Shown: positions 1 through 8,180 of the stretch, in pieces
Position numbering within the stretch: the first letter of the stretch is position 1
Layout of the letters: every line of letters starts with the position of its first letter
Assembly: GCA_016234025.1 (NCBI GenBank)
Contig: JACQLL010000054.1
Location: 1 to 10,265 of the forward strand
DNA from: Candidatus Pacearchaeota archaeon
GTDB lineage: Archaea; Nanobdellota; Nanobdellia; Pacearchaeales; GW2011-AR1
Reading direction: 5' to 3'
Length of the DNA: 10,265 nt
Translations under genes and position numbers: made by a program
Notes under the pieces: model-generated
The model's input: only the letters and a program-made list of their open reading frames with translations
Databases searched by the model: none
What the model was told of the DNA's origin: nothing

Positions 1-2
1 AA

Positions 3-3000
3 ATGAAAGACAAATTAAAAAAACAAAATGAAAGAAGAATAGAGCTAATAAAGAGAATAGGAATTGCAGAATCTTATAAGAAAAACGTGTTAAGCATTGT
101 GCAAGAACTGGTTGTCAAGTATCAGGCCGGAGAGATTTCTCATTCTCAATATTACGAAAAGATAAATGAGATTTTTGGAGAGAAGAAACCAGAGGAACGG
201 ATTAAATATTATGATAACTATATCGCAAACTGTGAAGACCTTCTGAAAGATTGCGAGAAGAGAATCGCGCGCGGAAAAATAAAAATAGCTGCAGTGAAAT
301 TCGTTCCATTTATTCTGTTTTTTGTTTTCTTAATCTTTGCTTTTAATTCTTACAAAGTCGGAATAACAGGATTGTTTGTAGAAGACGAGAACGAGACATT
401 GAAGGAAGAGTTTATCAATGGAACTATTCCGGAAATTTTCCAAACAGAGCAGGCGATAAACGAAACGCAGCCGATTCAACAAGTTAACGTGACAATTAAT
501 GAAACAACCGATAACGAGACTTCTCAAGAGATAATTATTAATGAAACAAAGATAACTCTCCCTGAAAAAATAATTGTGAACGAGAGTAATATAACGATAG
601 AACCCTCCACTAATGAAACCGAAGACATATTCAATTATACAAATGCGAGCGTTTCCGAAATATTTAATGAGAGCAAGATTAATATCACAGAAAAAAATAT
701 CACGACGAAGAGAGCGAGAATCATCGTCGGAAGGCCGGTGAAGTGGATTAAGATTGTCGAATTTGATGAAAGAGATGAATTGAGAATTGAATTGCCGAAG
801 AACGCGGAAAACATCTCTGTTAAGACCGGAGAAGAAATTCAGGAGGCGATAGTAGAAATTGAGAACTATAACAAACTTATTGAGGAAACGAACAAGATAA
901 ATTTAATCAGCGGGGAAATAACCGGAAATGTTGCTTTGGACATAAGAGAGAGTCGCGGAGTTCTTACGCGTATTTTAAACTGGTTGAGAAAGTTCACTAT
1001 AACGGGAGGCATTGTGCGAGAGGAAGAATTAGAATTATACATGAGCGAAACCACCGACGGTAAAGAGGTTGATTTAACTGAATTTGTTGAGCAGACGAAG
1101 ATAGACAAACTTGTCGTCGAGTATTATACAGAAGGACCGAATGCAATTGAGGAGGATATCGGGCGAGGGAAGAGGGTTATCGTTTCCTCTCAAGAGGAAG
1201 AAAATTACACAGACGTTTTGGCCTTTGCAGAAATCCCTGAAATATTTGATATAGGCGAAGAGTCTAAGATTAAAATTTATTGGAGAGAGGAAAATGAGTA
1301 TATTAATTTCAGCGTCTATGACTTAGACGAAGATGAAAAGATAGATTATGTTGAATGGAACATTCCTCATTTGTCTGAACAAACGTTTGATATAATCTTA
1401 GTCACGAAGGCAGAGCATCTTTCTTCAAATCACGAATTTATTTCTGACATTTACGAAGAAGTTAAGGAACTCGACGGGAATTGGTCGGAGCCGATTTATC
1501 AAGGCGAGTACGTGAGGGTATCCTTTGAACAAAATCTTACAAGTGAAAATGATATTACCCTTTTTCCAAGAACAATTTTAGGCGCGCCAAAAATTGAAGT
1601 TTATGAAAATAACGGAAGTGAAATAATTGCTCAATTTGATAATTTGACCGATGACGAATATAACAGAGTTTTCTTAGACGGTTCAAGTGGGTTTGGAATA
1701 GGAAATAAAAGTCGAGACACATTCGACTTGCGAATTATCGACGGAGCAGTAGAGATAGAACATATTATTGACCCGAACATTACTTTTAGCAGCACTCCAG
1801 CAATTGATATTTCGGTGGTTGCGTTAGACAACAGAACTTTTGTTTTTGCACAGGCGAATGGAGGCAATATTACATTTAAAGTATTTGATACTAATGGAAC
1901 AAGTTTAACAGGTTTCGTAGGCGTTCCTGCCGTGCCGACCGGAGCTGGCTCAAGAGTTTCTGCAGGAGTGATAAATTCAACAGCTTTTGCTGTCGCCTGG
2001 TTTAATGCAGTAGGCACTGTCCAAGATACTACATATTCTGTTTTTAGAAGAGACGGAACAAAAATTACAGGACCTACTGATTTAGACACAAGTTCCGGAA
2101 CAGTCGGAGACCCTGCCAGGCCAATTTTAATGAGCAATGCTACCGGCAGTTTTATGCAAATTTGCCATGTTGACCAGGGAGCGAGCGACGCAGATGTAAA
2201 TATAATACCTACTAAAACATGGAGCGCAGGTACTGGATCTCCGTCAACAGGAGCAGATGGAACGATAACCCCTACTCTAACTTCACAGAATATGATTGAC
2301 TGCGCGGCTTTAAACAGCTCCGCTTTTGTCTATGCGTTCGTTGACTATGCAGACAACGACACTACTGCTGTTATTATGAATACTACCGGTACTGCTAATA
2401 CAGTTTCCGCCACGATTGATATTGATGGGGGGACGGTCGGCAGAGGTCAGGTTGCAGTTACTACGATAAATCAAACTTATTTTGCATTCGCATGGTATAA
2501 TAATCTTCATACAACTATTAATGTGACAGTTAGAACCGTATCCGGAGTTTTTCTGGCTCCTACTCTCGTTGACAAAAATGCTTCAGGTGGAGGAACCGTT
2601 GGCACACCAAGGTTAAGAATGGCGACTGTGCGGGAAAGAACTCCTTCTGAAGCGAATAACTGGTTTATTCTTGCATGGAATGACAGACAAGCCGGAAATA
2701 TTAACGCGACTGTCTACAATGTCAGCGGTTTCAAAAAATATAACTATCTTCTTGCATCTGACCAAAATGTTTCAAGCCCGCTGTTTGATATTTATGGAAG
2801 AGATGAGCTAAATAATTTGGGCACATGCGACGAAACTTTCATTTTTGCCTACACGAATAATAGCGGCGGGACATTAGCAAAGACACTTTATATAAACGGA
2901 AGTGAGTGGAATGGAGTTTGCGGAGCCGTCCCCGCTACCGACGACGAATACCCTCTCTTCTCGAACTTCGCGGCAAACCCAGCAAACAATTCCGCTTATT

Positions 3001-4724
3001 CTTCAGGAACGGATTATCAGTTTAATGCGACAATACTCTCAACAAATGGCACTGTTGGAATTGAATTTAACGGAGTTAATTACACAGCTTGGAACAGCAC
3101 AGCTTCATCACCAAGAGTTTTCAACTTTACATTTACTGATTTAGCCGGAGGAACTTACACTTATTATTGGTGGGCTTACGGAAATGGCACGGATAAAAAC
3201 TATAATCTTTCCTCGACAAAAGATTATACGATTGCGAAGGCAACGAGCGGAGTTAACCTGACTCTGAATCATACTTCAAGCAACATAACAATCTCTTCTG
3301 GGACAAGCATCTGGCTGAATGCGACGCTGACAAAAGGAGACATAGGCAACATTCTTCTTTACAACAATGGAACATTGATAAATAATAAAACTTCTCCTGC
3401 CGTTAACTTAACAACTTTTTCTGTCGAGGGATTTTATAATATTTCTGCATATTACGTCGGGAGTGCAAATTACACTGCTAATTGGTCTTATTCATATTGG
3501 GTAAACGTCACGTCTGCATCGAATACTCCGCCGAAGATAACATTTATTGAAGCTATCCCGGACACTGACCCAACAGAAGATAATTTTTTCGGGATAGAAT
3601 TTTATTTCACGATGAATGACAGCGATGGTGTCGATGACTTGAATGATGCGGGCGTTGTCGCAAACTTTACGAGAGCAGGAGAGCCGTTGCGACAAAACTC
3701 GAGCTGTTCTCCGATACCCGGAGCAAACACAACAACCTCACAGAACTACTCATGCACAATAGACATGTGGTATTTTGATGACGCGGGATTGTGGAATATA
3801 ACTCTTTTAGGAAAGGACATCGGCGGAGAGGTCGCACAAAACGTTAACACGACATTCCAGTATAATTTGTTAAAAGCGATTCAAATCTCTCATACTGCAC
3901 TTAGTTTTGACGCGAGTATAGGAGCTGAAAATCAGACCTCTACAAATGACCCGACTTTGATAAACAACACAGGAAATTATAATGCTGTGAATATCTCATT
4001 CGTAGGAATTAATCTTCACGGCGAAGAGAACAGCTCTTTCTTTATTGACGTCGCAAACATTAGCGTTGGTTTGACAACGGGGGCGGCAAATCCTGAATGT
4101 AATGGTGCACTTCTTTTTAATGGAACTGTCGTCAATATAACAGGAACGAGTCTGAACAGAGGAAACCACTCCATTAATAACGGAACACTTGGCCAAGAGC
4201 AATTCTATTATTGTATCTTAATAGTTCCGAGAGGAATACCTTCACAAACATATTCCACTTCTTCGACTCAAGGATGGAGAATAATAATGCTCGCTGCGGC
4301 GTTTGCGATTGGAGACAGAGCTGTAAGAAGAAAGAAGAGAAGTTTGATTGTAGGAGAATTAAGTATACCAATAACTATATTTTCTAAAGAGCTGGGAGCA
4401 TTAGAAGCGATAACAAAGTACATGAAAGAAAATCTAAGCATGGATTATCATGAGATAGCTAAATTGTTAAACAGGGACGACAGAACTATATGGACCGCTT
4501 ACAATAAAGCAAAGAATAAAGAAAAGAAGATAATTAAGGTGGAGAAAAGTTTGGTATGGCTTCCCGCATCTATATTTGAAGACAGGAGGTTGACACCATT
4601 AGAATCTGTCGTTGTATATCTAAAAGAAAAAGAATTGAGGTATAGTGAAATATCCAAACTGCTTAATAGAGATCAGAGAAATATCTGGGCGATTTATTCA
4701 AAGACGATAAAGAAATTAAGATAG
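3..4724 (+). CDS. Giant glycosylated surface protein ending in tandem HTH domains
   Basis: Residues 1-95 are charged and helical and probably cytoplasmic. A strong membrane segment spans about 97-114 and is followed by an ITG motif (121-123). Residues 130-234 form a stalk with 15 N-x-S/T sequons. Residues 240-590 resemble a module I recall from DPANN surface proteins (YVEWNIPHLSEQTF, EFISDIYEEVKELDGNWSE). Residues 598-975 hold about seven units of roughly 54 aa with F-x-F-A-W/Y cores, suggesting a beta-propeller. Ig-like sequence follows to about 1173, then a four-cysteine module (1174-1426) paralogous to the next gene. A short hydrophobic stretch (1427-1437) precedes RRKKR and two HTH repeats (1455-1507, 1520-1573), each with LLNRDxR(T/N)IW. 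Inference: an outside sensor or adhesin with a cytoplasmic DNA-binding tail. The second membrane pass is weak. The ATG lies two bases from the window edge, so the true start could be upstream, although the N-terminus looks complete. The specific ligand and role are unknown. Confidence 0.9.
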   Translation: MKDKLKKQNERRIELIKRIGIAESYKKNVLSIVQELVVKYQAGEISHSQYYEKINEIFGEKKPEERIKYYDNYIANCEDLLKDCEKRIARGKIKIAAVKFVPFILFFVFLIFAFNSYKVGITGLFVEDENETLKEEFINGTIPEIFQTEQAINETQPIQQVNVTINETTDNETSQEIIINETKITLPEKIIVNESNITIEPSTNETEDIFNYTNASVSEIFNESKINITEKNITTKRARIIVGRPVKWIKIVEFDERDELRIELPKNAENISVKTGEEIQEAIVEIENYNKLIEETNKINLISGEITGNVALDIRESRGVLTRILNWLRKFTITGGIVREEELELYMSETTDGKEVDLTEFVEQTKIDKLVVEYYTEGPNAIEEDIGRGKRVIVSSQEEENYTDVLAFAEIPEIFDIGEESKIKIYWREENEYINFSVYDLDEDEKIDYVEWNIPHLSEQTFDIILVTKAEHLSSNHEFISDIYEEVKELDGNWSEPIYQGEYVRVSFEQNLTSENDITLFPRTILGAPKIEVYENNGSEIIAQFDNLTDDEYNRVFLDGSSGFGIGNKSRDTFDLRIIDGAVEIEHIIDPNITFSSTPAIDISVVALDNRTFVFAQANGGNITFKVFDTNGTSLTGFVGVPAVPTGAGSRVSAGVINSTAFAVAWFNAVGTVQDTTYSVFRRDGTKITGPTDLDTSSGTVGDPARPILMSNATGSFMQICHVDQGASDADVNIIPTKTWSAGTGSPSTGADGTITPTLTSQNMIDCAALNSSAFVYAFVDYADNDTTAVIMNTTGTANTVSATIDIDGGTVGRGQVAVTTINQTYFAFAWYNNLHTTINVTVRTVSGVFLAPTLVDKNASGGGTVGTPRLRMATVRERTPSEANNWFILAWNDRQAGNINATVYNVSGFKKYNYLLASDQNVSSPLFDIYGRDELNNLGTCDETFIFAYTNNSGGTLAKTLYINGSEWNGVCGAVPATDDEYPLFSNFAANPANNSAYSSGTDYQFNATILSTNGTVGIEFNGVNYTAWNSTASSPRVFNFTFTDLAGGTYTYYWWAYGNGTDKNYNLSSTKDYTIAKATSGVNLTLNHTSSNITISSGTSIWLNATLTKGDIGNILLYNNGTLINNKTSPAVNLTTFSVEGFYNISAYYVGSANYTANWSYSYWVNVTSASNTPPKITFIEAIPDTDPTEDNFFGIEFYFTMNDSDGVDDLNDAGVVANFTRAGEPLRQNSSCSPIPGANTTTSQNYSCTIDMWYFDDAGLWNITLLGKDIGGEVAQNVNTTFQYNLLKAIQISHTALSFDASIGAENQTSTNDPTLINNTGNYNAVNISFVGINLHGEENSSFFIDVANISVGLTTGAANPECNGALLFNGTVVNITGTSLNRGNHSINNGTLGQEQFYYCILIVPRGIPSQTYSTSSTQGWRIIMLAAAFAIGDRAVRRKKRSLIVGELSIPITIFSKELGALEAITKYMKENLSMDYHEIAKLLNRDDRTIWTAYNKAKNKEKKIIKVEKSLVWLPASIFEDRRLTPLESVVVYLKEKELRYSEISKLLNRDQRNIWAIYSKTIKKLR
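390..704 (+). other. Sequon-dense stalk segment
   Basis: The encoded residues 130-234 contain 15 N-x-S/T sequons (N at 130, 139, 153, 162, 166, 171, 180, 193, 196, 204, 211, 214, 222, 227 and 232), about one every seven residues. The segment follows the membrane anchor directly and is rich in E, T and I with no cysteine. Archaeal oligosaccharyltransferase (AglB) modifies such sites outside the membrane, so this stretch is probably an extended glycan-coated stalk. Occupancy of the sites is inferred. Confidence 0.75.
4365..4721 (+). other. Tandem helix-turn-helix repeat region of the giant surface protein
   Basis: Residues 1455-1507 and 1520-1573 are two copies of a roughly 53-residue unit. 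Each begins with a proline-containing strand and IF (IPITIF, LPASIF). A helix follows (LEAITKYMKE, LESVVVYLKE), then an HTH read as (H/S)EI(A/S)KLLNRD-turn-RxIWxxY. The pattern resembles the sigma-region-4/LuxR style of HTH. Both copies keep all core hydrophobic residues, so both look functional. A lysine-rich linker (KNKEKKIIKVEK) joins them. DNA binding is inferred from the fold pattern only. Confidence 0.7.
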
Positions 4725-4743
4725 GATAATAGAAAAGTAAAGA

Positions 4744-4756
4744 AATATTTAAAAAC
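4744..4756 (+). promoter_or_regulatory. TATA box and Shine-Dalgarno for the second surface gene
   Basis: The AT box AATATTTAAAAAC is centred at about 4750, so transcription should start near 4775-4777, giving a leader of about 14 nt. That leader contains GAGG (4783-4786), four bases before the ATG, which is complementary to the 16S tail CCUCCU seen at the far end of the window. This gene therefore appears to use an SD-type start, unlike three others here whose TATA spacing implies leaderless transcripts. It also separates this gene from the giant gene upstream (66-bp gap). Confidence 0.55.
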
Positions 4757-4790
4757 TGATTAGGCGTTATATTAAATCAAAAGAGGAAGA

Positions 4791-5747
4791 ATGAAAACAA
4801 AAGTGTTCTATATAGGGATGATTACAGTATTGGTTATGTTTTTTCTGATTTTTTACTTTGGAAATTTTAATTTAAGAAACGCGATAACAGGAAGATTGTC
4901 AAGCAGGGAAACAAATGCCTCTATATCCGTCGTTGGCGTGAGTCCTGTTACTATAACCGTCTTCAACGGAACATTGACGGGCGCAACAGTAGACCCGACA
5001 GAGGATAGCAACGTCTCTATAGTTTTCTATGCGGTAATATCTGATAACGATGGTGCCGCCGACATAAATACAACATTTGTAAGGGCCAACTTTTCCAGAA
5101 CCGGAGAAGCGGCGTATCATAATAATAGCTGCTCACAGATTGGGGCAAACTTGAATACAACGTCAAAGAACTTTTCCTGCACAATTAATATGCCTTACTT
5201 CGCATCCCCGCTTCCATGGAATGTCAGAGTGATGGCGACGGATTTAGGAAATAAGACATTTTTCTATAATTGGAATGATAACTCAACCTTTACCTATGCG
5301 CAGCTGCAGGCGATTCAAATCTCACATACTGCCTTGACATGGCCGAGCGTAGCTCCCGGAGATATAAACCAGAGTTCAAATAATGACCCGACCATTATCA
5401 ACAACACCGGAAATTATAACATTACAAACCTAACATTCCAAGGGTTTAATCTCTACGGAGCAACCTCCTTCATAAACGTCGCAAACATAACTATCAGTAA
5501 CAGCACGGGATTAAGTGTGGAGTGCAATCCCTCCAACCGAACAGCAGGGGGAACTAACGTGACGGTCTCTCTCGTAAACGGAACTAATGTGCAAATCCCT
5601 GCGGGTTTCATCCTTAGAAACGACCACACATCTAACAACAATGAAACAGGACAGGAAGCATTATACTATTGCATCACGACAGTTCCGTCGAACATTCCAT
5701 CAGAAACATATTCGACTACAAAGGGGTGGGTAATAAAGCTAATTTAA
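4791..5747 (+). CDS. Secreted/anchored four-cysteine surface protein
   Basis: A 318-aa protein with an N-terminal signal anchor (about residues 5-24) followed by ITGRLSSRETNASISVVG (32-49). The remainder (about 50-318) is one module homologous to residues 1174-1426 of the preceding giant protein. Shared elements are PTED, NSCS...FSCTI, AIQISHTAL, NNDPT(I/L)INNTGNYN, ECN, YYCI, and YSTxxxGW near the C-terminus. The four aligned cysteines probably form two disulfides outside the cell, and sequons are frequent. The protein ends at GWVIKLI just where the giant protein continues into its HTH tail, so it looks like the ectodomain module without the intracellular part. The start is supported by GAGG four bases upstream and by a TATA box. 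It is followed after one base by the next gene, implying a shared transcript. Function is unknown; a structural surface or adhesion role is plausible. Confidence 0.9.
   Translation: MKTKVFYIGMITVLVMFFLIFYFGNFNLRNAITGRLSSRETNASISVVGVSPVTITVFNGTLTGATVDPTEDSNVSIVFYAVISDNDGAADINTTFVRANFSRTGEAAYHNNSCSQIGANLNTTSKNFSCTINMPYFASPLPWNVRVMATDLGNKTFFYNWNDNSTFTYAQLQAIQISHTALTWPSVAPGDINQSSNNDPTIINNTGNYNITNLTFQGFNLYGATSFINVANITISNSTGLSVECNPSNRTAGGTNVTVSLVNGTNVQIPAGFILRNDHTSNNNETGQEALYYCITTVPSNIPSETYSTTKGWVIKLI
4908..4925 (+). repeat. 18-nt exact repeat encoding ETNASI, copy 1
   Basis: The 18 bases gaaacaaatgcctctata are identical to 6576-6593 in the fourth surface gene. They lie inside a longer protein-level repeat, ITGR(L/A)SSRETNASI(S/V)VVG, at residue 32 onward in both proteins. 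The flanking codons differ considerably, which suggests either a recent local gene conversion or selection on this motif. Confidence 0.75.
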
Positions 5748-5748
5748 A

Positions 5749-6354
5749 ATGAAAATATCACAGCAAAATTTGGCAGGCGGACAGGGAAGAAATTTTGTTA
5801 ATATGGAACGCTTAATCGTTATTGCTATTCTAGTTGTTTTTTTTAGCACAGTCGTGAACGCATTTGGAATTAGCTCTTCTTACTGGAGAGGCAACCCTTA
5901 TCAGATACCGCCGGGAGAGACTGGGACAGTCGGACTTAGATTACAAAATATGGGGACGGACGAAGACGTTACTGTAAGGGCTCGTCTGGTCGGCGGAGGA
6001 GAGATTGCCAATGTCGATGAAAAAGATTATCTTGTAAAGGCAGGAACAAAAGACACAGAGGTGCTTGTCGAGATAAAAATTCCAGAGACGGATGCATTAG
6101 GAACAAAATATGTCGTAACGGTTACTTTTGAAACATTATCACAAACAGAGCAGGGAGTTGTCAGCGTAGGAACCGGAATAGATACTTCATTTGACGTTTT
6201 AGTTGTTGAAGCTCCACCGGCATCGTCGGAAATAGAAATAGGAACTACGACTTGGATAATCGTAGCAGTCATAATCATAATCTTAGCGATATTTATTATA
6301 TGGCTCGTTAGGAAAGGAAAGAAACCAGTTAGGAAATCCGAAAGGGCAAGGTAA
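5749..6354 (+). CDS. Small membrane-anchored beta-sandwich protein
   Basis: A 201-aa protein beginning one base after the preceding stop, so almost certainly co-transcribed. Two starts are possible. The ATG at 5749 gives 18 extra hydrophilic residues. The ATG at 5803 gives a clean signal peptide (MERLIVIAILVVFFSTVVNA, then FGIS). I report the longer form, but the shorter one looks more natural for export. Residues about 45-150 resemble an Ig-like NEW3/COG1470-type domain (PPGETGTVGLRLQNMGTDE, IPETDALGTKYVVTV). A membrane helix at about 169-187 is followed by a basic tail (RKGKKPVRKSERAR), giving an outside domain with a short cytoplasmic tail. It has few sequons and no cysteine, unlike its neighbours. 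It could be an accessory subunit of the same surface assembly. Function is unknown. Confidence 0.88.
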   Translation: MKISQQNLAGGQGRNFVNMERLIVIAILVVFFSTVVNAFGISSSYWRGNPYQIPPGETGTVGLRLQNMGTDEDVTVRARLVGGGEIANVDEKDYLVKAGTKDTEVLVEIKIPETDALGTKYVVTVTFETLSQTEQGVVSVGTGIDTSFDVLVVEAPPASSEIEIGTTTWIIVAVIIIILAIFIIWLVRKGKKPVRKSERAR

Positions 6355-6428
6355 TATGCTCTTCTGATAAATGCTTATCTAAAGGAGCGATTAAATTAAT
6401 ATAACTGCGATTTGTAACAATTAACAAA

Positions 6429-6438
6429 TTTTAAATAT
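6429..6438 (+). promoter_or_regulatory. TATA box for a leaderless transcript
   Basis: TTTTAAATAT is centred about 26 bp upstream of the ATG at 6459, the standard archaeal TATA-to-start distance, so the mRNA should begin at or near the A of that ATG. No SD-like purine run lies between them. This argues against the TTG at 6450 as the start. The rest of the 104-bp gap after the preceding gene (6355-6428) shows nothing else I can name. Confidence 0.6.
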
Positions 6439-6458
6439 CTCTTCCTGCTTTGTATGAG

Positions 6459-8174
6459 ATGAAAAAGAAGGTGAGTCTGTTTTTGATAGTTATTTTTCTC
6501 ATATTAATTATCACTGAATCGTTGGCGTTAACTGTTTTGCCGAAGGAGATTATCACCGGACGCGCTTCCAGCCGCGAAACAAATGCCTCTATAGTTGTCG
6601 TCGGTTTTCCAAGTCTGACAATTGAGAAGCCAAGAAATGAAACATATTTTTTAAATACGTCCCTGCTACTTAGAGTTGACACAGATGGAGCCGGAGTGTG
6701 GTATAATTTAGACGGCGGAACAAACGTAACATTTACCGACGATGAACTTGAAGAAGAGAGGACTTATTTTAATACAAGCAATGGAGGACATAAGATTTAT
6801 GTTTTTGCGAATAACAGCGGAGGAGATGTGACTAAAAGAAATGTATCGTTTTATGTTAGTCCCGGACTGCACAATGTCAGCTATAGTAAGTATACAGGCT
6901 ACGGAAAAGGCAGTTCAACGAACTTCAATGATTTCTCATACAACGAACTGCAAAACTTATCTAACGTTACTCTCGAGCATGTCTCACATGGTAAAATAAA
7001 GTTTAATGCTATAATTAATGTAATTGACGACGGAGTACCCGGCGACGGCGTTTCTGATATTGATAATAATCTCAATATATCTTTTAATGAAATATTCTTA
7101 AATTCAACAGCTTTGTCGAATTTTAACAAGAGTGCTACTTTAAATCTCTATGGCTTAACTTTTACAAATCCAAGAATGCTGATGAACGGGAAGGTCTGCC
7201 CCTCGACAACTTGCACAGTAAATGCATACACCGAAGACGGAAACCTTAGCTTTAATGTCACACACTTCACAACTTTCTCAAGTGAGGAAACGCCTGTCGG
7301 AGCGGAATCCGGTAATGGAGGAACTGCGGGCAGTAGTGGAAGCGGAGGAGGTGGCGGCAGCGGAGCAACTGCAATTAACAAAGATTTCTCTGTTGATAAA
7401 GAGAACATAAGATTTTCCTTAAAGCAGGGAGAGATTAAAACAGAGCAATTTAGCGTCGAAAATATTGGGGACTCTGAAATAAAAATAAAAGTCAGCACAG
7501 AATTGGATGATTTTCTAAGAATCAGCGAAAGGGAGTTTAGCTTAAAGAGCGGGGAGAAAAGAGTAGTCGACGTTGATTTCGTTGCGTCGGAGAAGATAAC
7601 ACCAGACATTTATTTAGGAAAGATTTTTATTGAGGGTGGCGAAATTAAAAGGGAGATTCTTGTTTCCGGAGAAGTTGAATCAAAAGTAGCATTGTTCGAC
7701 GTGAAGGTGAGTATTCTGGATAAGTCCTTAGAGGTCACCAATGATGAGGAGGTTATTACATTAGTTGAAATATTTAATCTTGAGAGAGTCGGTTTAGTCG
7801 ACGTTAAGATAATATATGAGATTAGAGACTTTGAGGGGAATGTGGTATTGGAAGAAGAGGAGAGCGTTGGTGTGGAGACAAGGACAAGCATTAACAAAAT
7901 ATTTTCCATGCCTAAAAACGCTCCCGTCGGAAAATATATAATCTACGTCAGGGTAGATTATGACGGACGGGTTGCAAGCAGCAGCGTTCAGTTTGAAGTT
8001 GTTAAAAAATCGTTATTGTCCCATAGTCATTATTTTACTGGAATCGCAGTCGGTGTTGCTTTGATTCTTTTCTTGTATATTCTTTATGAGCTTGCGCGAA
8101 TTAGAAAGCATGATTTACTTTATCATAAATTGAATAAATATTCTAAAGGTAAATTAAAAAAGAGGCGTATATAA
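6459..8174 (+). CDS. Multidomain surface protein with C-terminal membrane anchor
   Basis: 571 aa from the ATG at 6459. An in-frame TTG at 6450 would add three residues, but the promoter spacing and the ITG position favour the ATG. A signal anchor (about 4-23) precedes ITGRASSRETNASIVVVG (32-49). Residues about 50-130 form an Ig-like domain (VWYNLDGG, HKIYVFANNSGGD). Residues about 130-275 include SATLNLYGLTFTNP, CPSTTC and FNVTHFTTFS, which I recall from DPANN surface proteins. A Gly/Ser-rich linker (about 279-303) leads to two Ig-like domains with few sequons (KQGEIKTEQFSVENIGDSE, and IFNLERVGLVDVKIIYEI). A membrane helix at about 525-544 is followed by a strongly basic tail (KGKLKKRRI). The outer half is glycosylatable and the inner half acidic and sequon-poor. 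Related by its N-terminus to the second gene of the cluster. The role is unknown; a surface or adhesion protein is likely. Confidence 0.9.
   Translation: MKKKVSLFLIVIFLILIITESLALTVLPKEIITGRASSRETNASIVVVGFPSLTIEKPRNETYFLNTSLLLRVDTDGAGVWYNLDGGTNVTFTDDELEEERTYFNTSNGGHKIYVFANNSGGDVTKRNVSFYVSPGLHNVSYSKYTGYGKGSSTNFNDFSYNELQNLSNVTLEHVSHGKIKFNAIINVIDDGVPGDGVSDIDNNLNISFNEIFLNSTALSNFNKSATLNLYGLTFTNPRMLMNGKVCPSTTCTVNAYTEDGNLSFNVTHFTTFSSEETPVGAESGNGGTAGSSGSGGGGGSGATAINKDFSVDKENIRFSLKQGEIKTEQFSVENIGDSEIKIKVSTELDDFLRISEREFSLKSGEKRVVDVDFVASEKITPDIYLGKIFIEGGEIKREILVSGEVESKVALFDVKVSILDKSLEVTNDEEVITLVEIFNLERVGLVDVKIIYEIRDFEGNVVLEEEESVGVETRTSINKIFSMPKNAPVGKYIIYVRVDYDGRVASSSVQFEVVKKSLLSHSHYFTGIAVGVALILFLYILYELARIRKHDLLYHKLNKYSKGKLKKRRI
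6576..6593 (+). repeat. 18-nt exact repeat encoding ETNASI, copy 2
   Basis: Identical to 4908-4925. Counted from the ATG at 6459, the ITG of the surrounding motif falls at residues 32-34, exactly as in the second surface protein, which supports that start choice. Confidence 0.75.
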
Positions 8175-8180
8175 TTCCTT

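Noticed and set aside
1631..2137. 168-aa minus-strand open frame
   Set aside because: It lies wholly inside the giant surface gene, has no promoter, and its composition mirrors the antisense of Thr/Val-rich codons.
7148..7609. 153-aa minus-strand open frame with a polyproline run
   Set aside because: The prolines are simply the complement of the Gly linker codons of the plus-strand surface gene.
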